NCBI RefSeq assembly: GCF_013823285.1 | Contig: NZ_PNLV01000007.1 | Location: forward strand, 1-48,862 | DNA length: 48,862 bases | From: Brevundimonas sp. | GTDB lineage: Bacteria > Pseudomonadota > Alphaproteobacteria > Caulobacterales > Caulobacteraceae | Direction of reading: 5' to 3' | Part shown: piece by piece, positions 16,568-25,083 of the stretch | Layout of the letters: each line of letters opens with the position of its first letter | Position numbering within the stretch: position 1 is the stretch's first letter | The notes under the pieces: model-generated | What the model saw: only the letters and a program-made list of their open reading frames with translations | What the model was told of the DNA's origin: nothing | Databases searched by the model: none | Position numbers and translations under genes: made by a program

Positions 16568-19500
16568 CACGCGGCCGTCTGGGGTTGGGGCAGGACGGCG
16601 AACCAGCCGATGACCTCCCAGTCGTCCATGCCTGCATGATCGGTGGGGTCTGTGACTTCGCCCGGCGTGAATAGGCTCTCGACCGCGCGTTCTTGCGCCT
16701 TTCCGGAGACGGCGGCGATAGCTGCGGCCAAGGCCTCGCGCCAAGTGCTCATGTCGCGTCCACCGCGCGTGTCGGCGTCCAGCCGCGCCCAAGCATCAAG
16801 GTCGGGTGCCTTACCACGATCAGCTAGGAGGCGGACGCGATCGAGCACCTTCTTGGCCTGTCCCGGAGTAAGCAACGAGGTCCCGTCGAGACCTACGTGC
16901 ACCAGAGCATGCGGGCGCAGCGGATCATTTGGCGACAGCACGGCTAGCGCTGCCGGGGTCTCCGCGCGCAGGCAGAAGATGGCACCGGCAGGAACCTCCT
17001 CCGTTTCCCAAACCGCGGCGTGAGCCGTCAGCGGCGTCTTCGACAGTGCATCTCTCTGCTCGGGCCGGAGCGCCGCCAGATCGGCTCTAAGGTCGTTCAG
17101 AGTCAGGTCGGCGATGGATACGCCCGAGGACAGATCCTCGAGGTCGATCACCGTGGTTTGCAAAGCCTCCAGCTGCTTACGTCGATAATCGAGATCGTTC
17201 ATCACGTCGCCGGACTGGGCCTCGATGATGTTCTCCTCGCCGGTCGCCGAGACGTCGAGCAACACCATCCGTCCCGACACCTTCCGCTCCAGACCGATGT
17301 AGGCGTCGAGGTCTATGTTGGGCCAAAAATTAACTAGCTGGATGGTCTCGTTCGCGGAGCCCAGCCGGTCGATCCGCCCAAACCTCTGCACGATGCGTAC
17401 CGGGTTCCAGTGGATGTCGTAGTTCACGAGACAGTCGCAATCCTGCAAATTCTGGCCTTCGCTGATAACGTCAGTGGCGATCAGCAGGTCGATATCGCCC
17501 TCTTCAGCGAGATCCTCTGGTCGGCCCTTCGCGCGAGGCGAGAAGGCCGTGAGGATAGTCCCAAGGTCAGCGCGCAGACCCTTGACCGTGCTCCTGTTGG
17601 CCCCGCCGCCGGTGACCAAGGCCGCGTTCAACCCGAGCGTCCCCGACAACTGGTCATAGAGGTAGCGAGCGGTGTCCGCGAAGGCGGTGAAGACGATGAC
17701 CTTGCGATTGCCCGGGTTAAATGGGTGGGCGACCTTGTCCACAATTAACGCGCGCAGGTCGGCCAGCTTAGCGTCCTTGTCAGGTGTAACCGCACGCGCC
17801 TGTTCAAGCAGCCGGGACAGGTGGGCACGGTCGTCGATCAAGTCCTGACGCCAGCGCACGCGGTCGGTGTCGGCCAGCAGAACCCGAACGCGGCGTCCGA
17901 CCGCCAGGCTTTCGAAAAGCGGATCGTCAAGGCCGAGGTCGTCGATTCCGAGTTCCTCAAAACTCTCCTCATGCGCATCAATGCGACCAATCAAGGTGTC
18001 TACGACTGCTAGCTGCCTCTCCACGGTGAGGCCGAAGCTGATTACGGAGCTCTCCATGCGCTTGAGCATGTTCACCCGCATCAGGTGAACTAGGCTCTCT
18101 TCGCGATCGAGCTGGCTAAACACCCCCTTGCCGCCTTGGACAACCTGAGTGTAGGCCTTCTCATAGGCCTCCCGCCTGGACGGCAGGACGTAGCGCAGCG
18201 GTGCGTAGGCGGCGAGCGTTAGGCGACGGATCGCTGTATTAACTTCGACGATGGGCGGGAAGGTGCCGGAGCTGTCCACCGGCGGCTTCCGGTTGATCGG
18301 AGGCCGACGCTCGGGGAAAGCACCGGTTTCCTCCAGCCCATAGTAGCGCTCCACGTGCTTGCGGCTGCGGGCAATAGTCAGCAGGTCTAGCAGCCGGAAA
18401 TAATCGAAGCCCAGCATGTCGAGCAGCCGTTCGGACGTACGCCGGGTTTGGGGCAGCTCAAGCCAACGGTTGAACTGACCCTGCGCGATGCGGATCGTGG
18501 TTTCTACAGATGCCACGCCATGGCTGCGAAGCGCGGCGTCGTTACCTTCCGTGGCGAAAGAGATCTGATTACGCAGGTCGGCGAGACGGTTATTCACCGG
18601 CGTCGCCGAAAGCATCAGCACTCGGGTCCGCACGCCGCTCTTGAAGACCTGGTTCATCAGCCGGTCGTAGCGACTGTCTCGGTCGCTATGGGCGTTCCGG
18701 TTCCTGAAGTTGTGCGACTCATCGATCACGACCAGGTCGTAATTGCCCCAGTTGACGTGGGCCAGATCGATGTCGCCCGACAGGCCATTGTCGCGCGACA
18801 GGTCCGTGTGGTTCAGAACATCGTAGTTGAAGCGGTCGCCGGCGAGCAGGTTGCGGCGATCATTCATCCTCCAGAGCGTCCAGTTGTCCCTCAGGCGCTT
18901 GGGGCACAGCACCAGCACGCGGTCATTGCGAAGCTCGTGGTACTTGATGACCGCCAAGGCTTCGAAGGTTTTGCCCAAGCCCACGCTGTCCGCAAGGATG
19001 CAGCCGCCAAACCGTTCGAGCTTATCTATTGCACCGACCACCCCGTCGCGCTGGAAGCGATAGAGCTTGTTCCAAACTAGGGTCTCCCGGATTCCGGTAG
19101 CCGCTTTGACGATCCGCTCCTCGTCCAGGCCCTCGGCCATCTCTGCAAACAAGGCGTCGAGCAGTCGCAGATAGATGTCAGTGGCCGAGCGCCGCTCCCC
19201 GAGGGCTTCGAGCATCTGGACGAAGCTATCTGGTGTCGAAGGCCAAGCGGGCAGCTCCCGCCACTGGTTGTCGAACCAGGCCCGTAACTGTTCAGCGCCC
19301 GCACCCTCCTGCAGATGAACGAGGCTGAACGGATCGGCGGGTGCGAGGCCCAGGCCCTCCGAAGTGGGTGCGCAACTTCCGAATAGCGCAATCGCCCCAT
19401 CCTCCCGTTCAACAAGGATCGAGGATTGTGGCAGGCGGCCCTTCGCAGCCTTCACCTCAGCCGGCCGAAGCCAGCCGGCGAGTCCATTGGCAAGCGTGCG

Positions 19501-19845
19501 CAGGTCCAGACCATTGCGCCGAGTACGATCGGCCGGTCCCCCAAGCAGATCAGGCTCAAGCATTTGCGGGTGGGAAAGGATCAGCCGGAGATCCCCGCTT
19601 TTGCCCAGTGCGGTTCGAAGGGCCGCCAGTCCATGAAGGCTGACCGAAGTCGCTGCTATGCGGATTGCTTCGCCGCCCCCGCCCTGCCCTAAAATGTCGA
19701 CGACACGGTCCCGGCCTCTGTTACTGACTAATCTCACGTCGCCTGCCCCCCCCCGCGAAGGCACAGGAGTATCGTACCCTCGCCAACGCGGGTAGTGCGC
19801 GCATCGGACGGTCTGCTCGAGAAGCGCTTCCAGTCCAACGGCCAC
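16567..19845 (-). CDS. SNF2-type helicase with N-terminal PLD-like domain
   Basis: A 1092-residue superfamily 2 ATPase. Residues about 35-165 resemble the PLD-like domain often found at the N-terminus of such helicases, but the H-x-K pair expected near residue 138 is absent (RLPQSSILVE), while a GSCAP remnant of the GSAN turn remains. The ATPase has GLGKT (289-293), DESH (375-378), 'LMLSATPVNN' and the C-terminal 'SEGQNLQDCDCLVNYD' and 'QRFGRIDRLGS' motifs. It starts at GTG 19845. It is translationally coupled to the DUF4391 gene downstream. It probably translocates on DNA as part of an anti-phage complex. Resemblance to DISARM DrmD is only at the family level. Confidence 0.88.
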   Translation of the reverse strand: MAVGLEALLEQTVRCAHYPRWRGYDTPVPSRGGAGDVRLVSNRGRDRVVDILGQGGGGEAIRIAATSVSLHGLAALRTALGKSGDLRLILSHPQMLEPDLLGGPADRTRRNGLDLRTLANGLAGWLRPAEVKAAKGRLPQSSILVEREDGAIALFGSCAPTSEGLGLAPADPFSLVHLQEGAGAEQLRAWFDNQWRELPAWPSTPDSFVQMLEALGERRSATDIYLRLLDALFAEMAEGLDEERIVKAATGIRETLVWNKLYRFQRDGVVGAIDKLERFGGCILADSVGLGKTFEALAVIKYHELRNDRVLVLCPKRLRDNWTLWRMNDRRNLLAGDRFNYDVLNHTDLSRDNGLSGDIDLAHVNWGNYDLVVIDESHNFRNRNAHSDRDSRYDRLMNQVFKSGVRTRVLMLSATPVNNRLADLRNQISFATEGNDAALRSHGVASVETTIRIAQGQFNRWLELPQTRRTSERLLDMLGFDYFRLLDLLTIARSRKHVERYYGLEETGAFPERRPPINRKPPVDSSGTFPPIVEVNTAIRRLTLAAYAPLRYVLPSRREAYEKAYTQVVQGGKGVFSQLDREESLVHLMRVNMLKRMESSVISFGLTVERQLAVVDTLIGRIDAHEESFEELGIDDLGLDDPLFESLAVGRRVRVLLADTDRVRWRQDLIDDRAHLSRLLEQARAVTPDKDAKLADLRALIVDKVAHPFNPGNRKVIVFTAFADTARYLYDQLSGTLGLNAALVTGGGANRSTVKGLRADLGTILTAFSPRAKGRPEDLAEEGDIDLLIATDVISEGQNLQDCDCLVNYDIHWNPVRIVQRFGRIDRLGSANETIQLVNFWPNIDLDAYIGLERKVSGRMVLLDVSATGEENIIEAQSGDVMNDLDYRRKQLEALQTTVIDLEDLSSGVSIADLTLNDLRADLAALRPEQRDALSKTPLTAHAAVWETEEVPAGAIFCLRAETPAALAVLSPNDPLRPHALVHVGLDGTSLLTPGQAKKVLDRVRLLADRGKAPDLDAWARLDADTRGGRDMSTWREALAAAIAAVSGKAQERAVESLFTPGEVTDPTDHAGMDDWEVIGWFAVLPQPQTAA

Positions 19846-19865
19846 GCACCACGGATGCGATTGGG

Positions 19866-19886
19866 CCCGTCAGATTTCATGACGGG
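19866..19886. terminator. Hairpin between CBASS-like and helicase operons
   Basis: An inverted repeat, CCCGTCA / TGACGGG, with a 7-base loop lies in the 74-bp gap between the GrpB-4TM stop and the helicase start. It has no T-tract, so it may be a weak terminator or an operator. Confidence 0.35.
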
Positions 19887-19919
19887 AGCGTTGTGCTGAA
19901 GGCGAGCGCCTCGATAAGC

Positions 19920-21239
19920 CTAGGGCTGGCCCAGACTAGAATCCTTCTTGTACTTCGCCCAAGCCCTGTTCAGGCCGCCCGCCAGCGCTTTGTAGAGGTA
20001 CGGTGTTGGCAACGGAGCACTTTCGACCGCAGCATTGTAGTCGGTCATAAGTTGCACGACCCTGCCACGTCCCAGCGCCTTGCCTCGGCTGGCGAGCAAG
20101 CGCTGGCGTATTTCCAACATGACGGCCGCGGCCCGTCGGTGACTGAGCGCCGCCGCTGTTGCGCCCGAAGTCAGCAGAAAAGCGCTGAACGTCAGAATGA
20201 CCCGCACGGCGACGATCTGAACGTCACCGGTCTGACGCCAGCCCCAGACCGCCCATCCCACAAAAACGGCAAGGGCCGGTACGACGGTCACAAGCCACAT
20301 GATCGACCCGCTCCACTCATGCAGCCTGCCAGTGAAGAAGGCCGACTCTTCGACCATTTCTGCCAACTTCTGCTGACCGTTCGCTGCGCGTGTCGCGAAG
20401 TAGTCCTTCAGGGTGAGCGTCGACAGTTTCTTGGTCGAGGCGCGACATTCGCTGCACACCAACGCGGTGTTCGCCACCGGCCAACCGAGCCCATAGACGA
20501 TCTGCAGCAATCGGCGGACCTGCTCTCCGGCAGAGCGATGTGAACGATAGAGGTGATTGAACCACAGCATGGAGGCCGCGCTCAGAAAGCCGAATGCGCC
20601 AATCACCGCAAGCAACGCGCCATCATCGACCCAGATAGAGGCGGCAGCCAAAAGCGTAAGGGTCAGCTGCGACCCGATACTGAGCCCCCGATACCCCTCG
20701 GCGTCTCGCAGCTCCGCGCGCTGATGGCGAAGGAGTTGATCGTGATCGCTGGCGTTGATGACACTCGTGACAAACGCAGATTTGGCTCGCGTGTAGGCGT
20801 TTAGGTCTCGGCACTTGGCGGCCAGTTCGCGCTTCAGCGCTTCATAGCTGCCTGCCAGCTCGGGATCTTCCCTCAGCCGATCCCGGAAGTTGACGAGGTC
20901 TCGCCAGGTGCTGCCGTCAAACAGGACAACGTGCACATTGACCGCAGGTGAGGTCTCCGGCTTCGAGACAAAGCCTGTTTGCTCCTGGGCGGCAGCCGGA
21001 ATCCCTGGGGCGAAGCCATTGCGGGCCAAGATGGTGGTCGCGGTCGCCACATCATCCATCGTCGGCACGCCGACAACCACGTCGATGACGGGCTTGGCCG
21101 CAAGGCCCGCTATGGCCGTGCTCCCGATATGCTCTAGCCGGACCGATTTCCCGAGGATCTTGCTCAGATCGTCGGCGATGATGGCAAAGTCCACCGCCCA
21201 CGCCGGCGACCACGGTCGAATTTCGATTTTGGTCGCCAT
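19920..21239 (-). CDS. GrpB-domain protein fused to S-4TM-like membrane effector
   Basis: A 439-residue fusion. Residues 1-165 form a complete GrpB (UPF0157) domain of the nucleotidyltransferase fold: 'EHIGSTAIAGLAAKPVIDVVV' carries the GST and K-P-x-x-D signatures, and 'NVHVVLFDGSTWRDLVNFRDRL' follows. Residues 165-439 hold four predicted membrane helices (about 188-204, 206-226, 312-334, 342-362). The C-terminal pattern 'MTDYNAAVESAPLPTPYLY' resembles the tail of S-4TM pore-forming effectors linked to CD-NTases. It lies 37 bp downstream of a CD-NTase gene. I infer a membrane-disrupting CBASS-type effector; the GrpB part could bind a nucleotide signal. Confidence 0.75.
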   Translation of the reverse strand: MATKIEIRPWSPAWAVDFAIIADDLSKILGKSVRLEHIGSTAIAGLAAKPVIDVVVGVPTMDDVATATTILARNGFAPGIPAAAQEQTGFVSKPETSPAVNVHVVLFDGSTWRDLVNFRDRLREDPELAGSYEALKRELAAKCRDLNAYTRAKSAFVTSVINASDHDQLLRHQRAELRDAEGYRGLSIGSQLTLTLLAAASIWVDDGALLAVIGAFGFLSAASMLWFNHLYRSHRSAGEQVRRLLQIVYGLGWPVANTALVCSECRASTKKLSTLTLKDYFATRAANGQQKLAEMVEESAFFTGRLHEWSGSIMWLVTVVPALAVFVGWAVWGWRQTGDVQIVAVRVILTFSAFLLTSGATAAALSHRRAAAVMLEIRQRLLASRGKALGRGRVVQLMTDYNAAVESAPLPTPYLYKALAGGLNRAWAKYKKDSSLGQP

Positions 21240-21276
21240 GCGTCGTGTCGCTTCGCAGCCCGAGTTCCGCGGTGTG

Positions 21277-22193
21277 TTAAGCGACGAGCGGAATCATTGT
21301 CCCGAACACCTTCTGCCACGCCGCCCCAGCCTCTAGGTTTTGACCAGCGCGCTCGTGATCGCAAGCGATGCATGCATTTCGCCAGGCGGTTTCAGCACGT
21401 GACCTCCAGGCATTACCAAGGGCGACCACCTCAAGCGTGCCGGGCATGATGATACTGGCGGACGGTCGAGTGATCAGCCAACCGAAGAAGTCGCGAACCA
21501 GCGAGTCCGGCCAGAAGTAAACGCCACTTTGGGTGTGCATGAATTCGATGACCAAACGTTCGACCTGAAACGATCGCAGCGGCGCGTTGCAATGGCGTTG
21601 CCATTGTTTGATCGCCCGAATGATGATGCGCGTCACACCCTGATGGCGGGCGTCCGAAGTGTTGAGGCTGTCCATTTCCATCACCGGATCCGCGAGCCGG
21701 TATGTTCCTCCGTAGCGGGTGTCGCAAATCCACACTTGGCCGTAACGGGCGCGAAACCCCGGAACGACGTCCACGGGAGTCGTGGAGAATCGAACCACGA
21801 CGGCCTGCTGATCCCCCCGCATTTCGGTCTGCAGGCCATAGGCCACGCTGAGCACAGACCTCACCTCCTGCAGGATCTGCGATTGGCGGTTGCCGACGCG
21901 CTGATTGAACCGACTCAGGACGGTGTCAGGCAGTAAGAACATCACATCAATGTCGCGCCTTGATCGGACCGCTAGCCCCTTTCCCCAAGACCCAGTGAGC
22001 ATTGAGTTCGCTAGCGGATCGTCCAGACCGTAATAGTGTTGGTTCAGGCGAGAACGGACGCCTGCTTGACCCACCCATCGTTGAGCTGATGAACGGTCAG
22101 GTCCAGAGACGCGAAGAACCGGGTGAACCGCGGCACGACATATGCCCACTGTGCGCTGGGCGGGGGAGAAAGAAGGCCTGACAGGAAGGTCAT
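21277..22193 (-). CDS. CD-NTase (SMODS cyclase), N-terminal frameshift
   Basis: A cGAS/DncV-like nucleotidyltransferase that would make a cyclic oligonucleotide alarm signal. The active-site set is present: GSWGKG, then DID in 'RRDIDVMFLLP', and a third Asp in 'TPVDVVPGF'. The start that fits is ATG 22193, with AGGGTGG just upstream. It encodes a family-like N-terminus (RFTRFFASLDLTVHQLNDG), but that frame hits TGA at 22044-22046. The rest of the protein continues in another frame from about 22059, so one base (probably a G in GCG-GTC) is missing. The frame that stays open back to GTG 22200 encodes non-conserved residues. It is either a decayed gene, a sequencing error or a short alternative product. 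Confidence 0.8.
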
Positions 22194-22316
22194 ATCCCAC
22201 CCTAGCGCATGCAGGACGATCGGCGGTGCGCGCTCCGCCGACGATCTACAGCTGGTTCCATCAAGCCGAAGGCGCGAGGGTTCGATAGCCGCGCCTACCC
22301 ACGAGCCCCGTTCGGG

Positions 22317-23597
22317 TCAGTACTCGTCTGCGTCATCGTGCTCCACCTGCTCGATCAGGGGAAACTTGGCCCGGTCGACGCGGTAGAGTTTAACGCTGTC
22401 ATCCACCAGCCTCAGCCGTCCAGGCCGGGAGTCGCTGAAGGAGTCCAAAGCGTCGAAGTTGAGCCAGAAGTCGTCCGCGCTAGAACGCGAGGCGGGGCGT
22501 TCGACCGGCGGCTGCACCAGACGAGCGGCGTCTCCGAATAGGGCGATGTTCCTGCCGTCGCCGCTCTGCGCCGACCGGTAGATGATCGCGTCGAAGCCCC
22601 TCCGCTCGCCTTCGAAGGAGAAGGCGTGCCTGCGCGCCAGATATTCTGCGACCACTTGGGTTGGGACGTAGTCGAGGTGTTCGTCGTCGGGCGAAACGGG
22701 TTGCGAAATCTGACGCATGAAGGTGTGCATGAAGCGCCACTGCGCGGCGCGCTGCACGGCGTTCTTGGCGAACGGATCGTGGGCCTTGGGCGGGCCTGCA
22801 AATCGCGTGGTGTCCAGGACGAGGATCGCCTCGGTAATCTCGAACTGGGCGGCCACTACGCCGCTACCAACCACCGGGCGCAACTCCGAGACGCAGGTGT
22901 CTAGGTCGAACCCTGCATAGAAGACTGCGATCCCGGAAGGGTTCATCCGGCCTGGCCTCCGCAGGTGTTCCGGCGGCGGACCAAGCAGCGGCACCGGGCT
23001 TTTCAGAATGGATGTCGCCAAATCGTCCGCAGCCAACCGGGCGCGAAAGAACCTGCCTCCGGGCGTGCCGGGTTGGATGAAGTAGACTGGGCCCATCTTG
23101 TCCGCCGTGCGCTGCAGCTGGACGTCGTCGAAGATGCGCTGGAGCAGGCCTTCCATTTCATCATTGAAGAACCGGGCTTCGTGCATCAGGCGCTGACGCA
23201 GCAGCGCCCACAGCCGCCCGTGTTCCTCCAGCGCGAAGTCATCCGACACATAGCCATAGTCATCGCTGTAGAAGGCGTCCGCGCCGTCGGGCGGCCAATA
23301 GTGGTCGTTATCGATCAGCCAGTCCTTTAGCCGCCCAAGGATGGCCTGGTCATCGGTCTCGGTGAGCTCGGCTAGGGTCGTCCAAAGGTCATTGCCGCGG
23401 CTATTTCCGAAGCCATCCTCAGGCACGCCGGCATAGTGGGTGCGAAACACCGGGTCGACGATTTCGGCCACCGCTTCGACCGGCACCCCCTTGCGCCGCG
23501 GATGGTTGTCGCACCGCGCCCAAGGATGATCAGGACGGACCGCCTCGATGCGTTTCCCTAGACCGGTCGATTGGAAGCATGCGGGACAGACGTGCAT
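22317..23597 (-). CDS. RES-domain protein with HEPN/RES N-terminal domain
   Basis: A 426-residue likely effector. It opens with a zinc knuckle (C4, C7, C29, H32) and a helical region to about residue 160 that fits the HEPN/RES N-terminal domain. The RES fold follows from about 168: 'GGRFFRARLA' (R185, R187), Y227 in FYAGF, E238 in SELRP, and the conserved serine in 'AIIYRSAQ'. RES enzymes are known to consume NAD+ and halt growth. Lying between two CD-NTase genes on the same strand, it probably works as a third output of cyclic nucleotide signalling (inference). Gaps are 49 bp upstream and 123 bp downstream. Confidence 0.85.
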   Translation of the reverse strand: MHVCPACFQSTGLGKRIEAVRPDHPWARCDNHPRRKGVPVEAVAEIVDPVFRTHYAGVPEDGFGNSRGNDLWTTLAELTETDDQAILGRLKDWLIDNDHYWPPDGADAFYSDDYGYVSDDFALEEHGRLWALLRQRLMHEARFFNDEMEGLLQRIFDDVQLQRTADKMGPVYFIQPGTPGGRFFRARLAADDLATSILKSPVPLLGPPPEHLRRPGRMNPSGIAVFYAGFDLDTCVSELRPVVGSGVVAAQFEITEAILVLDTTRFAGPPKAHDPFAKNAVQRAAQWRFMHTFMRQISQPVSPDDEHLDYVPTQVVAEYLARRHAFSFEGERRGFDAIIYRSAQSGDGRNIALFGDAARLVQPPVERPASRSSADDFWLNFDALDSFSDSRPGRLRLVDDSVKLYRVDRAKFPLIEQVEHDDADEY

Positions 23598-23646
23598 TGT
23601 CGGCCTCAGATAGTGACGTCAGAGCAGCGTGACCGCCGCCTTGGCG

Positions 23647-25083
23647 TCAGCCGGTGATCACCACATAGAACGGCTCGCTGATAGCCGCGAGACTGCTGTC
23701 GCTTCGACGCACGACGAAGGCTTCCGCGAGATGGACGCCGCGCCATGCCAGTGTTTCTGCGCGTTCATAACCGAGCTCGGACGGGTAATAGTCGCCGCGC
23801 GGACTGGGGACGTCGCCAGTGTTAGTGATGCGCCAATGCACCTCGTACTCCGATCCGATCGGATCCCCAGAAGATCGAAGTGCGTGGAACCAGATCTTCT
23901 GTCCTGGCGCCAGCGGATCGCCGGACCCGACGACGACGGCGTACATGCTCTTGGAGCCGCCCTTGAGCGTGGCTCCCACCACCACCTCAAGATCCGGGTC
24001 GCGCCGATCGGTCCATGTCGGCCTGTGCATGTGTACCACGCGCCGGAAGTTGACCGGGATGGCTGCGCGCCCGAACGTCACCACCAGATCCACTAGGTCC
24101 TGTAGCAGGTTTCGGCCCGAACCGGCCGGGTCGGCGAGCGCGAACCGGCCCGTACCTTCGTCCAGCGTGATCGATCCAGCGAATTCGTCGCCGAATAGAC
24201 GGCGCCAAGCCCTGATGCTGGCGTCACGGTCAGCCGTCACGATCGCCTCATCGATCCAGCCGCGATAGCGATTAATGGAGGCGCGGAAGTTGGCGTACTG
24301 GTCTTGGGTCCATTCGATCGCGAAGTCCTCCGCGTCGTCTCCGTCGCTCAAGAACGGGTTGCAAACGGAGGGCTTGTCGGGGCGCGCCTGCAGCCAGTTG
24401 TCGAGCCGGCACAGCACGGTCTGAAGCGCGGTCGGCACATCGGCGAAGGCGCTCGACCCCTTGTCAGCTTCGTCGATCTGTTGGGCCAGAAGGGTGGTCA
24501 ATAGGACCGAGGGGCAGACAAATCGGGTCTTGATATCCCTCAGATACTTGATCAGACGCGTGACCTTGCGAAACGAATTTGCACCCGAGTAGCCGTTTTT
24601 CTCAATTAGCCAAGCGGTGTAGGCTGCGGGCTCCGAGCGCTCGAAGCGATCGGCCGATCGGTTGCAGACCTCGGGACACCCGGTGATCTCGCGGCCGATC
24701 ACCAGCGGAGCGACATCGACCACCGCGTCGTTTGCGTAGGTGATGGTCGCGCAATAGGGCCACCCCTTGACGTTGTCTCGATAGACCCCGCTGGAGCGGA
24801 AGGTCGCCACTAGGGTGCGGATGTAGTCAGCGGCGCTCCAACCCTCCACCGGGTCCACGAGCACCAGTAGATCGGCGTCGAACTCGCCTTGGTCGACCGG
24901 ACGGATGATGGTGCCGTGCGCCCACGAGCCCTGCCGGTCGAAATCGCGAATCGTCGGTTCCCATTTGGACCCGAGCAGGAAGGTCTTGATGGCGTTGCTG
25001 TTCTTTTCCAGCGTCTGCAGCCGGGTCGTGTTCAGATCGACGGTATCGCGCAGAAAGTCGTTGAAGTGTTCGGTCAACTTCAT
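23647..25083 (-). CDS. CD-NTase with AGS-C sensor domain
   Basis: A 478-residue SMODS-type nucleotidyltransferase that should make a cyclic di- or trinucleotide when phage is sensed. GS (52-53) in QGSWAHGT, D69/D71 in FDAD and D123 in VVDVAP form an intact active site. The helical part runs to about residue 320. The C-terminal 130 or so residues, beginning near 'VVHMHRPTW' and including 'YEVHWRITNTGD', match the AGS-C sensor domain. Its start ATG overlaps the S-4TM stop, so enzyme and effector are translationally coupled, the usual sign of a CBASS pair. Confidence 0.9.
   Translation of the reverse strand: MKLTEHFNDFLRDTVDLNTTRLQTLEKNSNAIKTFLLGSKWEPTIRDFDRQGSWAHGTIIRPVDQGEFDADLLVLVDPVEGWSAADYIRTLVATFRSSGVYRDNVKGWPYCATITYANDAVVDVAPLVIGREITGCPEVCNRSADRFERSEPAAYTAWLIEKNGYSGANSFRKVTRLIKYLRDIKTRFVCPSVLLTTLLAQQIDEADKGSSAFADVPTALQTVLCRLDNWLQARPDKPSVCNPFLSDGDDAEDFAIEWTQDQYANFRASINRYRGWIDEAIVTADRDASIRAWRRLFGDEFAGSITLDEGTGRFALADPAGSGRNLLQDLVDLVVTFGRAAIPVNFRRVVHMHRPTWTDRRDPDLEVVVGATLKGGSKSMYAVVVGSGDPLAPGQKIWFHALRSSGDPIGSEYEVHWRITNTGDVPSPRGDYYPSELGYERAETLAWRGVHLAEAFVVRRSDSSLAAISEPFYVVITG

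Noticed and set aside
15803-16792. Longer form of the DUF4391 protein
   Set aside because: The extra 75 residues are Arg- and His-rich antisense-like sequence inside the helicase gene; the ATG at 16567 fits the family.
9785-19845. DISARM system
   Set aside because: A PLD protein, an SNF2-type helicase and a methyltransferase are present, but drmA and drmB are missing and the methyltransferase pairs with a type III Res gene.
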